From Acidimicrobiales bacterium (lineage in GTDB: Bacteria; Actinomycetota; Acidimicrobiia; Acidimicrobiales; CADCSY01), in contig DATKDW010000070.1 of assembly GCA_035512495.1 (NCBI GenBank), positions 1-57,920 on the forward strand: DNA of 57,920 bases, given 5' to 3'. How positions within the stretch are numbered: the stretch's first letter is position 1; the number at the start of each line of letters is the position of its first letter. Both the position numbers and the translations under genes were made by a program. Positions 32,937 to 42,313 of this stretch are shown piece by piece. The notes under the pieces were generated by a model. It did no database searches. It saw only the letters and a program-made list of their open reading frames with translations, and was not told the DNA's origin.

Positions 32937-35900
32937 GCATCGACCCCGATCCCATCACCGAGGTCCCGTCGTTGCCGCGGCCGGTGATGACGCTCCGCGA
33001 GAAGCTCTCACCCTCTCGGGTCACCAAGGGGGCCGCCATCGGCCCCCTGCTCATCCTCTTCGGCCTCAACGCCGTCGACGAGCTCGACCGCAGCGCGTTC
33101 GGCGTGCTCGTCCCCAACATCCGCGACCACTTCGAGCTCGACAACGAAGGCATCCTCAGCGTCATCGCCCTCGTCAGCTTCGTCGCCCTCGGCGGCCAGG
33201 TCTTCATCGGCTACTACGCCGACCGGTTCTCCCGCATCAAGATCGCAAGCGCGGGGGCTGCCACGTGGGGGTTCTTCACCCTCCTCACCGGCATCGTCCC
33301 CACCGTGGTGCTGCTCGTGGTGGCCCGGTCGTTCACCGGCATCGGTCGGGCCGTCAACGACCCGACCCACAACTCGCTGCTCTCCGACTACTACCCGCCA
33401 GAGACCAGGGTCGCCGTCTACGGCTTCCACCGGGCGGCCAACTCCGTCGGGCAGTTCCTCGGCCCCGCCATCGCCGGCGTCGTCGCCTATTACTTCGGGT
33501 GGCGGGCCCCCTTCCTCATCTTCTGGATCCCCACCGCCATCCTCGTCTTCCTCGCCGTCACCATGCTCAAGGACCCGGTGCGCGGCGGCCACGAGCGCCG
33601 GGCCATGGGCGCCAGCGAGGAGTCGATCGGGACCGAGGAGGTACCCCCCTCGTTCGCCGAGGCCTGGCGGATCTGCAACCAGGTCCAGACGCTGCGCCGC
33701 ATCTGGCTGTCGCTGCCGTTCCTCGCCGTGTCGCTCTTCGGCCTGGCCTCGCTGTACTCGATCTACTACGAAGAGGTCTTCGGGATGAACGAGGCGCAGC
33801 GAGGCTTCATCCTCGCCGGCACCGAGCCGTTCCAGGTCCTCGGCATCGTCATCGGCATCCCCATCGCCGCCAAGCTGGCAGCTCGCGACCCAGCCCTGGT
33901 CCTGAAGTTCCTCGCCGCAGTCGGTGTGGTGGTGAGTGTCGGCATCGTTGCCTTCGCCGGCGCCCCAAACCTGGCCTTGGCGATCGTGGCCAACATCTTC
34001 GTCGCCGGAGTGCTCGCGGTGATCATCCCGGGCGTCTATGCGGTGCTGTCGCTGGCAATCCCGCCCCGTGCCCGGGCGATCGGCTTCTCGATCGGGTCGC
34101 TCTACATCCTCCCTGGCCTGCTGATCATCCCGATCATCGGCGGCATCGCCGACGACATCGGGATCCGCGGGGCGCTGTTGTTCCTCGTGCCCATCTACCT
34201 CATCGGGTCGATGATCATCGCCTCGGCCGGCTCGTTCCTCTCGTCCGACATCAACAAGGTCCGCGCCTCGAGCGTGGCCCAGGCCGACGTGCTCGCCGCG
34301 CGGCGCCGCGGCGAGTCCAAGCTGCTGCTCGTCAAGGAGCTCGACGCCGGCTACGACGGCGTGCAGGTCCTCTTCGGGATCGACTTCGAGGTCGACGAGG
34401 GCGAGATCATCGCCCTGCTCGGCACCAACGGTGCCGGCAAGTCGACCCTGCTCAAGGCGATCTCCGGCCTCTTGCCGGCCACGGCGGGAGCCGTCATCTT
34501 CGACGGCCAGGACATGACCTACGCCCCGCCCCAGGAGGTCGCGGCGCGCGGCGTCATCCAGGTGCCGGGCGGCAAGGGGGTGTTCCCCGGGCTCACGGTG
34601 GAGGAGAACATCCGCATCGCCGGGTGGCTCTACCAGAAGGACCAGGCGTACCTGAAGGAGGCCACCGAGGAGGTCCTCGGGTTCTTCCCCATCCTCCGCG
34701 AGCGCTGGGATCAGACGGCCGGCAACCTGTCCGGCGGCGAGCAGCAGATGCTCACCCTCTCCCAGGCGTTCATCGCCAAGCCGCGGCTGCTCATGATCGA
34801 CGAGCTCTCGCTCGGCCTCGCCCCCGTCATCGTCGAGCAGCTGCTCGTGATCGTGGAGGCGATCCGCGCCCGGGGCACGACCATCATCCTCGTCGAGCAG
34901 TCCGTCAACGTGGCGCTCACCATCGCCGAGACCGCCTTCTTCATGGAGAAGGGCGAGATCCGCTTCCAGGGTCCCACCGCCGAGCTGCTCGAGCGCCCCG
35001 ACGTGCTGCGTTCGGTGTTCCTCGAGGGCGCCGGCAGCATGGACGGCGAGAGCAATGTGGCCAGGGCAAAGCGGGGCGGTGCCGTGGTGCGTCGCTCGAG
35101 CGCCGCCCGCACGGGCCAGCCGATCCTCGACGTGCGCTCCGTGGGCAAGACGTTCGGCGGCATCCGCGCCGTCCACGATGTCTCGTTCTCGCTCGACGAG
35201 GGCGAGATCCTCGGGATCATCGGGCCCAACGGCGCCGGCAAGACCACGCTGTTCGACCTGCTGTCGGGCTACCTCCCCACCGATGGGGGCGTGATCATCC
35301 TCGACGGTCTCGACGTGACCACCATGCCGCCAGACGCCCGGGCCAGGCTCGGGATGGGCCGCTCGTTCCAGGACGCCCGCCTGTTCCCGGCGCTATCGGT
35401 CACCGACACGATCGCCCTCTCCCTCGAGCGCCAGATCGAGATCCGCGACCCCATCGCGGCCGCCCTCAACCTGCCGGTCGTGGCCGACTCCGAGCGGTCG
35501 ATCGCCCGCAGGGTCGACGAGCTCGTCGAGCTGATGGGCCTCGGCGCCTTCGCCGACAAGTTCATCTCCGAGCTGTCCACCGGCAGCCGGCGCATCGTCG
35601 ACCTGGCCTGCGTGCTGGCCCACGAGCCCGACGTCCTGCTCTTCGACGAGCCGTCGTCGGGCATCGCTCAGCGCGAGACGGAGGCGCTCGGGCCCTTGCT
35701 CCTGCGCATCCGTGAGGCCACCGGTGCCAGCCTCATCGTGATCGAGCACGACATGCCTCTCATCACCTCCATCTCCGACCGCATGCTCGCCCTCGACCTC
35801 GGCCAGACCGTGGTGGAGGGCAGCCCCGACGACGTGGTCAACGACCCACAGGTCGTCTCCTCCTACCTCGGGACCTCCGAGGAGGTCATCTATCGATCCG

Positions 35901-36028
35901 GTTCCGAACCGGCTCGTTCGTCTGTGCCGCGCTCCTCTTCCACCGGCGGGAAGCGCACCGCCACCAGCCGGCGTCGCCGGGCTCCCCTGCGGGCCGGCGA
36001 CGACACCACCAACGGGGGTCAATCATGA
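32933..36028 (+). CDS. Triple fusion: MFS carrier + LivF-like ATPase + LivG-like ATPase
   Basis: A 1031-residue polypeptide of three complete modules. Residues about 30-450 form a 12-helix MFS protein (FIGYYADRFSRIKI loop; spinster-like). ABC domain 1, about 464-700, is LivF-like: Walker A GTNGAGKST near 497, signature NLSGGEQQM, Walker B RLLMIDELSLGLAP, and Gln in place of the switch His (VEQS), normal for LivF. ABC domain 2, about 730-985, is LivG-like: GPNGAGKTT near 764, signature altered to ELSTGSRRI, Walker B LLFDEPSSGI, switch His in VIEHD. A basic Ser/Arg-rich tail follows. It overlaps both neighbours by ATGA. The ATPases should drive the adjacent LivH-LivM; why an MFS carrier is fused is unknown. 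Confidence 0.9.
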   Translation: MSIDPDPITEVPSLPRPVMTLREKLSPSRVTKGAAIGPLLILFGLNAVDELDRSAFGVLVPNIRDHFELDNEGILSVIALVSFVALGGQVFIGYYADRFSRIKIASAGAATWGFFTLLTGIVPTVVLLVVARSFTGIGRAVNDPTHNSLLSDYYPPETRVAVYGFHRAANSVGQFLGPAIAGVVAYYFGWRAPFLIFWIPTAILVFLAVTMLKDPVRGGHERRAMGASEESIGTEEVPPSFAEAWRICNQVQTLRRIWLSLPFLAVSLFGLASLYSIYYEEVFGMNEAQRGFILAGTEPFQVLGIVIGIPIAAKLAARDPALVLKFLAAVGVVVSVGIVAFAGAPNLALAIVANIFVAGVLAVIIPGVYAVLSLAIPPRARAIGFSIGSLYILPGLLIIPIIGGIADDIGIRGALLFLVPIYLIGSMIIASAGSFLSSDINKVRASSVAQADVLAARRRGESKLLLVKELDAGYDGVQVLFGIDFEVDEGEIIALLGTNGAGKSTLLKAISGLLPATAGAVIFDGQDMTYAPPQEVAARGVIQVPGGKGVFPGLTVEENIRIAGWLYQKDQAYLKEATEEVLGFFPILRERWDQTAGNLSGGEQQMLTLSQAFIAKPRLLMIDELSLGLAPVIVEQLLVIVEAIRARGTTIILVEQSVNVALTIAETAFFMEKGEIRFQGPTAELLERPDVLRSVFLEGAGSMDGESNVARAKRGGAVVRRSSAARTGQPILDVRSVGKTFGGIRAVHDVSFSLDEGEILGIIGPNGAGKTTLFDLLSGYLPTDGGVIILDGLDVTTMPPDARARLGMGRSFQDARLFPALSVTDTIALSLERQIEIRDPIAAALNLPVVADSERSIARRVDELVELMGLGAFADKFISELSTGSRRIVDLACVLAHEPDVLLFDEPSSGIAQRETEALGPLLLRIREATGASLIVIEHDMPLITSISDRMLALDLGQTVVEGSPDDVVNDPQVVSSYLGTSEEVIYRSGSEPARSSVPRSSSTGGKRTATSRRRRAPLRAGDDTTNGGQS

Positions 36029-37884
36029 ACAAGCTCGATGAGATCAAGCTCGGCGACATCGCACGGGGGTTGCGGCGCTACCAGCCGTTCATCGCCGTCG
36101 GCGCGGTGATCGTCATGCTCATGGTCTTCCTCCCCGGCACCCCGGACGACGGTCGCGACATCGAGTCCATCGACGACTTCGCCTCTCCGTCCACCGGTGG
36201 CTCCGGAACCGGCGGCATCGGTGGCGACAGCGACCTGGGCGAACTCGAGCTCGACGACGAGGGCAACATCATCGGTGGCTCCGGCGGGGGGTCGAAGGGA
36301 GGAGGGGGCGGCTCCACCGGCCGGGGTGCCGGCGGCACCTCCGGGGCGGGCTCCACCGGCACCTCCGGCGGTGGCTCCGAGCCGTTGCAGACCACCGGCG
36401 AGCTGGCTGCCAACTGCGACCCGGCCACCGGGCGCATCAAGGTGCCGACCAACTTCGCCCCGCCGTGCATGCCGCCGTTCTCCGGCGACAACGGTGGTGC
36501 CACCGCCCGCGGCGTCACTGCCGACACGATCAAGGTGGTCTACTACTGGGAGAAGGCCAACCCGGCCACCACGGCGGCGCTCACCGCTGCCGGTGCGGCC
36601 GACCAACGCGACGACACCATGGCCACGCGGAAGGCCTACGTCGACTACCTCAACGCCCACTACAACCTGTACGGCCGGCAGGTGGAGCTGATCGTGGTCG
36701 ACGCCACCGCCGAGGCCACCGACGACGCCGCCGCCAAGGCCGACGCCATCAAGATCGCCACCGACATCCAGCCGTTCCTGGTGTGGGGCAGCAACTCGCT
36801 GGCGTTCGTCACCGAGATGGCCAGTCGCCAGGTGCTCTGCGTGTGCACCGTCTCCCAGCCGAACGAGACCTACGAGGCGCTGTCGCCCTACCTGGGCTAC
36901 ACGACCCTGATGGGCTCCACCCAGGGCTACGTCCATCGGTCGGAGTACATCTGCAAGCGGGTGGCCGGTCGCAAGGCCCAGTACGCCGGCACCTCTGACG
37001 GTGCGCCGCTGAGCATCAACGACCGCAAGTTCGGCCTCCTCTACTATGAGAGCGAGGACAACGCCTACAAGGCGGGCATCGACTACTTCGAGCGCGAGCT
37101 GGCCAAGTGCAACGTGAAGCTCGCCGCCCGGCTGGCGTTCATCTACCCGCTCGAGAACGTGCAGCGCCAGGCTCGCCCGTTCATCCAGAAGCTCAAGAGC
37201 GAGGGCGTCACCAGCGTCATCTTCTCCGGTGATCCCATCACCCCGGCGATCTTCACCTCCGAGGCCACCAACCAGGCCTACTTCCCGGAGTGGATCATCA
37301 CCGGCTCAGCGCTGACCGACACCACGATCTTCGCCCGCACCTACGACAAGAACCAGTGGGACAAGGCGTTCGGGATCTCGTTCCTCACCGCCCGCTACCC
37401 GCAGGAGCAGGGCGAGGCGTACAAGGTGCACATGTGGCACCACGGCACCGCCCCCCAAGCCGGCAACACCTACGGGATAATCTACGCAGAGCCCCGTACC
37501 ATCTTCACCGGGATCCACATGGCGGGCCCGGACCTCAACACCATCTCATGGGTGCGGGGCCTCTTCGCCTACCCGCCCACCGGCGGGTTCCTCACCTCGC
37601 CCCACACCTCCTGGGGCGATCACGGCATCTGGCCGTTCCGCGACTACACCCAGTACGACGACGTGACCGAGATCTGGTGGGACATCGCCGCCACCGGCGA
37701 CGACGAGGTCGGCAACCCCGGGGCCGGCATGTACCGCTACGTGCACGACGGCCTGCGCTACCTGCCCGGTCAGCACCCCACGGAGGACGCCGCGGTGTTC
37801 GACCCGTCGCGGGCGATCACGTTCCACGAGAGCCGGCCCGAGGGCGACGCGCCGCCCGAGTACGGCGATCGCGCCCCCCAGTGA
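36025..37884 (+). CDS. Substrate-binding protein, membrane-tethered by N-terminal helix
   Basis: A 619-residue type I periplasmic-binding-fold protein of the Leu/Ile/Val (Peripla_BP_6) kind. It has neither a cleavable signal peptide nor a lipobox: a short LGDIARGLRRYQP segment and one helix (about 22-40) act as anchor, followed by a Gly/Ser-rich linker at about 52-120 and the binding domain from about 160 (DTIKVVYYWEKANP, VDYLNAHYNLYGRQVELIVVDATAE, FGLLYYESEDNAYKAGIDYF, SVIFSGDPITPAIF). Several Cys and a long aromatic C-terminal region are unusual for LivJ. The ligand is unknown. It overlaps the MFS/ABC fusion by ATGA and ends at a strong hairpin. Confidence 0.9.
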   Translation: MNKLDEIKLGDIARGLRRYQPFIAVGAVIVMLMVFLPGTPDDGRDIESIDDFASPSTGGSGTGGIGGDSDLGELELDDEGNIIGGSGGGSKGGGGGSTGRGAGGTSGAGSTGTSGGGSEPLQTTGELAANCDPATGRIKVPTNFAPPCMPPFSGDNGGATARGVTADTIKVVYYWEKANPATTAALTAAGAADQRDDTMATRKAYVDYLNAHYNLYGRQVELIVVDATAEATDDAAAKADAIKIATDIQPFLVWGSNSLAFVTEMASRQVLCVCTVSQPNETYEALSPYLGYTTLMGSTQGYVHRSEYICKRVAGRKAQYAGTSDGAPLSINDRKFGLLYYESEDNAYKAGIDYFERELAKCNVKLAARLAFIYPLENVQRQARPFIQKLKSEGVTSVIFSGDPITPAIFTSEATNQAYFPEWIITGSALTDTTIFARTYDKNQWDKAFGISFLTARYPQEQGEAYKVHMWHHGTAPQAGNTYGIIYAEPRTIFTGIHMAGPDLNTISWVRGLFAYPPTGGFLTSPHTSWGDHGIWPFRDYTQYDDVTEIWWDIAATGDDEVGNPGAGMYRYVHDGLRYLPGQHPTEDAAVFDPSRAITFHESRPEGDAPPEYGDRAPQ

Positions 37885-37913
37885 GCGGGCGACCACACCA
37901 CTGATCGGTGGTG

Positions 37914-37945
37914 GCGGGCGGCGGCAATGTGGGGCCGCCGCCCGC
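37914..37945. terminator. Bidirectional terminator hairpin
   Basis: A perfect 12-bp stem, GCGGGCGGCGGC / GCCGCCGCCCGC, with an eight-base loop lies between the converging binding-protein gene and the minus-strand unknown. A weaker hairpin (CACCAC/GTGGTG) at about 37896-37913 precedes it. No T-run is present. Confidence 0.6.
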
Positions 37946-37973
37946 TGTCGCGCCACGGGTGCCCGCCGCTCGG

Positions 37974-39212
37974 TCAGCCGTCGCAGGTGGGTGTGCCCTG
38001 GACGACCTCGAGGGTGCCGCCCTCGACCTCCTCGAGCGAGCGGGCCACCTCGATCAGCTCGCTCGAGGGCAGGGTGCCGATCACCCTGAGGAAGCGACCA
38101 CCCCCGAGCAGGGCCCGCACCGAGGCGCCCTGGGTTCCGAGCACCACGTCGCCGTCGCCGAGGTCGCCGAGGTCGACCAGCGGTGCGCCAAGGGCGAAGG
38201 GGGCCGGCCCGCGGAGCGGGGCCCCCTGGTCCACCACGAGGACGTCTGCACCCCGGACCCACACGTCGACGGCGCTGGCGACGGCGTGGACCTCCTGCAG
38301 AGGGTCGTCGGGGTCGTCGGGCTGCTCTCTGGGGGCGACGTAGCTGAACCGCCCGCAGTGGGTGAAGCCTGCGGGGGCGGCGGCAAGCTCCCAGAAGGTG
38401 CCGGGGGGCCGGCTCCCCTCGGCCATGCGCAGCAGCGAGCCACCGCCGCTGTTCACGTCGATGGTGGGCGCGGTGATCTCGAAGTCGTCGTCGGTGAGGT
38501 GCGGGTCGACCTCGACCTCGGTGGCCAGGCGGCGCACGAGCACGTCGCCCCCGGCGACCACCACGTCCTCGAGCACCAGTCCGGCGCCGTCGAGGCAGGT
38601 GTCGGTGTAGCGCTGGTCGGAGGTCGCCGGGGTGATTGATCCCGAGCCGAGGGGGTCGAGCGAGCGGTACACCTGGCACGGACGGCCGGCGACCTGGCGC
38701 TGCTCGCGTGCTTCGAGCTGCTGGCCGACCAGGGCCTGGCGCAGCACCGGATCGAGGCGGACGTCGGACGGGCTCACCCCCGGGCGGGAGGCGAGCACCA
38801 GCTCTTGCGTGCCGCTGATGATGGCGAAGCGGCCGAAGGACGCGATCCGCCCGCTCGTCGCGACACCCTCGGCGCGCTCCCCGCGGTAGGAGCGGACCAC
38901 GGTGTCGAAGGGGCGCCGGACCGCAAGCTCCTCGGTGGAGACGTCGATCTCGCCCTCGATCGGTGCCTCCACGCGGTAGGTGATCCGGTAGGCCACGGGT
39001 ACGTCCCCGATCGGGAGGGGTGACGAGGGGTCGCGGTCGACCAGCTCGCTCCCCGCCCGGCCGATGGTGGCCAGCCCGCCTCCGTCGCGGCGCGCCCGGT
39101 CACCGGGGACCATGACCACCACGACCACCGCCACGGCCAGCGCGGAGGCTGCCGCTGCCAGCACCACCGGCCGTCGGCGCCGTCGTGCCCGGTCTCGTCC
39201 TTGTCGCACCAT
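37974..39212 (-). CDS. Membrane-anchored extracellular protein, unknown function
   Basis: A 412-residue protein I do not recognise. A very basic N terminus (RQGRDRARRRRRP) leads into one helix at about 16-36; the rest is extracytoplasmic. It contains VAYRITYRVEAPIEGEIDVSTEEL, a Cys pair in GRPCQVYRS and DTCLDG likely to form a disulfide, and a terminal CDG. The middle is Asp-rich with beta-like alternation, resembling lipoprotein-type domains without a lipobox. ATG 39212 is fixed by a TACCGT box eight bases upstream. It diverges from hisS. Position near the transporter may be incidental. Confidence 0.7.
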   Translation of the reverse strand: MVRQGRDRARRRRRPVVLAAAASALAVAVVVVVMVPGDRARRDGGGLATIGRAGSELVDRDPSSPLPIGDVPVAYRITYRVEAPIEGEIDVSTEELAVRRPFDTVVRSYRGERAEGVATSGRIASFGRFAIISGTQELVLASRPGVSPSDVRLDPVLRQALVGQQLEAREQRQVAGRPCQVYRSLDPLGSGSITPATSDQRYTDTCLDGAGLVLEDVVVAGGDVLVRRLATEVEVDPHLTDDDFEITAPTIDVNSGGGSLLRMAEGSRPPGTFWELAAAPAGFTHCGRFSYVAPREQPDDPDDPLQEVHAVASAVDVWVRGADVLVVDQGAPLRGPAPFALGAPLVDLGDLGDGDVVLGTQGASVRALLGGGRFLRVIGTLPSSELIEVARSLEEVEGGTLEVVQGTPTCDG

Positions 39213-39220
39213 GGCGTCCG

Positions 39221-39226
39221 ACGGTA
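39221..39226 (-). promoter_or_regulatory. -10 box TACCGT of the minus-strand unknown
   Basis: On the minus strand TACCGT is followed by eight bases and ATG 39212. The hisS box lies only 33 bp away on the other strand. Confidence 0.5.
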
Positions 39227-39258
39227 CAACCGGTTGGGGAGGCCCACCGGGCCACCGG

Positions 39259-39264
39259 TAACCT
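39259..39264 (+). promoter_or_regulatory. -10 box TAACCT of hisS-aspS
   Basis: TAACCT is followed by eight bases and GTG 39273, the start that yields the normal HisRS N terminus. Confidence 0.55.
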
Positions 39265-39272
39265 CGCCGACC

Positions 39273-40529
39273 GTGCCCCCTGCCCGCTTCAAGGCCCCGA
39301 CGGGGACCCACGATGTCCTCCCCCCGGAGTCCGACCGGTGGCAGGCCCTCGTGGCCCGCTTCGCCGCCGCCGCCGGCACCGCCGGCTACGGCCTCATCCA
39401 GTCGCCGATGTTCGAGGAGCTCGGCGTGTTCCAGCGGGTGGGCGAGGCGACCGACGTGGTGCGCAAGGAGATGTACGACTTCGAGGACAAGGGTGGCCGC
39501 CACCTGGCGCTGCGCCCGGAGGGCACGGCATCGGTGGTGCGGGCCTACGTGCAGCACCGGCCCACCACCCCCTGGAAGGTCTGGTACGCCGCGCCCAGCT
39601 TCCGCTACGAGCGACCCCAGGCCGGTCGCTACCGCCAGCACCACCAGCTCGGGGTCGAGGCGGTCGGCTCCGACGACCCCGACCTCGACGTCGAGGTCAT
39701 CACCATGGCGTGGGACCTGTTCGCGTCGCTCGGCCTCCGCCGCGTCGTCCTCCTGCTCAACTCGCTCGGCGACCGGGCCTGCCGGCCGGCGTACCTCGAC
39801 GGGCTGTCGGTCTACCTCCGCGAGCGTGCCGACAAGCTCTGTGACGAGCACCGTGCTCGGCACACGGAGAACCCGCTGCGGGTTCTCGACTGCAAGCGTC
39901 AGACCTGCAGGGATGCCACCCGCAACGCCCCCCGCCTGATCGACAAGCTCTGCGGGCCGTGCCACGCCGCCTTCGAGCGCGTGCAGCAGGGCTTGGCGGC
40001 CACCGGCATCCCCTTCGCCATCGAGAGCCGGCTGGTACGCGGGCTCGACTACTACACGCGCACCACCTTCGAGCTCCAGGCCTCGGCGTTGGAGTCGGCC
40101 CAGAACGCCATCGGCGGCGGTGGCCGCTACGACCGGCTCGTCGAGGTGATGGGCGGGGATCCCACCCCGGGCATCGGCTTCGGCCTGGGGATCGAGCGCA
40201 TGCTCCTGGCGTGCGACGCCGAGGGCGTCTTCCCTGGCCCGGCCACGACGCTCGACGTGTTCGTCGTCGACCTCACCGGCGGCGACGCTGCCCGCGACCT
40301 GACCGCCGGCCTCCGGCGCGCCGGTGTCGCGGCCGACCGGGCCTTCGACGGCCGGTCGATGAGGGCCCAGATGAAGCTGGCCGACCGGTCCGGTGCACCG
40401 CTCGCGCTCATCGTGGGCGAGGACGAGGCGGCTCAGGCCACGGTGACGGTCCGTCGGATGGAGGAGGGGGGCGGCCAGGAGACCGTCGCCCGCGACCAGG
40501 TGATCGACCACGTGAAGGGACTGCTGTGA
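39273..40529 (+). CDS. hisS: Histidyl-tRNA synthetase
   Basis: A 418-residue class II synthetase. It begins with FKAPTGTHDVLPPE, has motif 2 in WYAAPSFRYERPQAGRYRQHHQLGVE, the HisA-type LVRGLDYYTRTTFE, motif 3 TPGIGFGLGIERML, and a C-terminal anticodon domain with SMRAQMKLADRSGAPLALIVGED. The insertion HTENPLRVLDCKRQTC...CGPC holds four Cys in two pairs, as in other bacterial HisRS. GTG 39273 is set by the -10 box. The aspS start overlaps its stop (GTGA). Confidence 0.97.
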   Translation: MPPARFKAPTGTHDVLPPESDRWQALVARFAAAAGTAGYGLIQSPMFEELGVFQRVGEATDVVRKEMYDFEDKGGRHLALRPEGTASVVRAYVQHRPTTPWKVWYAAPSFRYERPQAGRYRQHHQLGVEAVGSDDPDLDVEVITMAWDLFASLGLRRVVLLLNSLGDRACRPAYLDGLSVYLRERADKLCDEHRARHTENPLRVLDCKRQTCRDATRNAPRLIDKLCGPCHAAFERVQQGLAATGIPFAIESRLVRGLDYYTRTTFELQASALESAQNAIGGGGRYDRLVEVMGGDPTPGIGFGLGIERMLLACDAEGVFPGPATTLDVFVVDLTGGDAARDLTAGLRRAGVAADRAFDGRSMRAQMKLADRSGAPLALIVGEDEAAQATVTVRRMEEGGGQETVARDQVIDHVKGLL

Positions 40530-42292
40530 CGTCGAGAGAGGGCCCGGCCGCCGCGCCGGCCACGAGCATGCGCACCCACGGCTGCGGTGAGCTGACCGCA
40601 GCCGACGTCGGGGCCGAGGTCTCGGTCTGCGGCTGGGTGGCCAGCCGCCGCGAGCACGGTGAGCACCTCGCCTTCGTCGACCTCCGCGACCGCTCCGGGG
40701 TGGTGCAGTGCGTGGTCGACGGCGGCCACGAGCTCCGCTCCGAGTACGTGGTGCGCGTCACCGGCACCGTGCGAGCCCGGCCCGAGGGCACCGTCAACCC
40801 CGACCTGGCCACGGGCGAGGTCGAGGTGGGCGACTGCAGCATCGAGGTCCTCAACACCGCCGAGCCGCCGCCGTTCCCCGTCACCGACCGGGTCGACGCC
40901 GACGAGTCCATCCGCCTCCGTCACCGCTACGTCGACCTGCGTCGCGACCGCATGCAGCGCAACCTCCGCGTCCGCTCCGAGGTCAACCGCGCCCTCCGCC
41001 AGGCCATGGACCGCCAGGGCTTCACCGAGGTCGAGACGCCCATGCTGTGGACGCCCACCCCCGAGGGCGCCCGCGAGTTCGTCATCCCGTCGCGCCTCCA
41101 GCCCGGCAGCTTCTACGTCCTGCCCCAGAGCCCCCAGATCGCCAAGCAGCTGCTCATGGTCGGGGGCCTCGATCGCTACTACCAGCTCGCCCGCTGCCTT
41201 CGCGACGAAGACCTGCGGGCCGACCGGCAGTTCGAGTTCATGCAGCTCGACGTCGAGGCCAGCTTCGTGGACCAGGACGACGTGCTGGGGTTCATCAGCG
41301 AGGCGGTGCTCGATGCCGCCGAAGTGGTGACGGGGGAGCGGCCGCCCGAGATCCCTCGCCTCACGTGGGCCGAGGTCATGGAGCGCTTCGGCTCCGACAA
41401 GCCCGACCTTCGCTTCGGGATGGAGCTGGTGGAGCTCACCGAGGTCTTCGCCTCCACCGGCTTCAAGGCGTTCGCGTCGGCCGCGTGCATCAAGGGCATC
41501 CGGGTGCCGTCGGCGGCGGCCGAGCACGGGCGCGGCCGCCTCGACGCGCTCACCGACCGGGCCAAGGCCCTCGGCGCCAAGGGCCTGGTGTGGCTCAAGG
41601 TCGGCGACGCCGGGGCCCTCGACTCGCCGGTGGCCAAGTTCCTCTCTGACGACGAGGCCACCGGCATCACCGCGGCCCTCGGGGCCGAGGCCGGCGACCT
41701 CCTCCTGCTGGTGGCCGACGACCGCCCCACCGTCTGGAAGGTCCTCGGCGAGCTGCGCAACGACCTCGGCCGGCCGCCGGTGAGCGAGGGGCCATACGAG
41801 TTCGTCTGGATCACCGACTTCCCGCTCTTCGAGAGCATCGACGACGCCGGCAACCCGGTGTCGGCCCACCACCCCTTCACCATGCCCCACCTCGACGACC
41901 TCGACCTGCTCGAATCTGACCCACTGCGGGTCCGCTCGCAGTCGTACGACCTGGTGCTCAACGGCTGGGAGCTCGGGTCGGGCTCGATCCGAATCCACAG
42001 CAGCGACGTCCAGGCGAAGGTGTTCGCCTCCCTCGGCATCTCCGAAGAGGAGGCGGCGGCGCGCTTCGGGTTCCTGCTCGGGGCGTTCCGCTACGGCGCC
42101 CCGCCCCACGGCGGCTTCGCCGTCGGCCTCGACCGCCTCGTCGCCATCCTCGCCGGTGAGGACAACATCCGCGAGGTCATCGCCTTCCCGAAGACCCAGT
42201 CCGGCCACGACCCGCTCACCGACGCCCCCAAGCCGGTGTCTCAGCGCGTCCTCGACGACCTCGCACTCCGCCTCCTCCCACCCAAGGCCTGA
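40526..42292 (+). CDS. aspS: Aspartyl-tRNA synthetase (may also charge tRNA-Asn)
   Basis: A 588-residue bacterial-type AspRS with an N-terminal OB-fold (THGCGELTAADVGAEVSVCGWVASRREHG), motif 2 RCLRDEDLRADRQFEFMQLD, the GAD insertion and motif 3 GFAVGLDRLVAIL. It charges tRNA-Asp; whether it also charges tRNA-Asn for GatCAB conversion cannot be told from what I see. GTG 40526 overlaps the hisS stop and has AAGGGA upstream; ATG 40568 gives the classical N terminus MRTHGCGEL and is an alternative. A long palindrome lies 22 bases after the stop. Confidence 0.96.
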   Translation: MTSREGPAAAPATSMRTHGCGELTAADVGAEVSVCGWVASRREHGEHLAFVDLRDRSGVVQCVVDGGHELRSEYVVRVTGTVRARPEGTVNPDLATGEVEVGDCSIEVLNTAEPPPFPVTDRVDADESIRLRHRYVDLRRDRMQRNLRVRSEVNRALRQAMDRQGFTEVETPMLWTPTPEGAREFVIPSRLQPGSFYVLPQSPQIAKQLLMVGGLDRYYQLARCLRDEDLRADRQFEFMQLDVEASFVDQDDVLGFISEAVLDAAEVVTGERPPEIPRLTWAEVMERFGSDKPDLRFGMELVELTEVFASTGFKAFASAACIKGIRVPSAAAEHGRGRLDALTDRAKALGAKGLVWLKVGDAGALDSPVAKFLSDDEATGITAALGAEAGDLLLLVADDRPTVWKVLGELRNDLGRPPVSEGPYEFVWITDFPLFESIDDAGNPVSAHHPFTMPHLDDLDLLESDPLRVRSQSYDLVLNGWELGSGSIRIHSSDVQAKVFASLGISEEEAAARFGFLLGAFRYGAPPHGGFAVGLDRLVAILAGEDNIREVIAFPKTQSGHDPLTDAPKPVSQRVLDDLALRLLPPKA

Positions 42293-42313
42293 GCCGCGTT
42301 CAACCCGGAGGCG

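Noticed and set aside
37080-37500. Frameshift or decay in the binding protein because of its unusual C-terminal half
   Set aside because: The frame is open to the end, codon use is like the neighbours, and conserved binding-fold strands continue, so it is divergent rather than broken.
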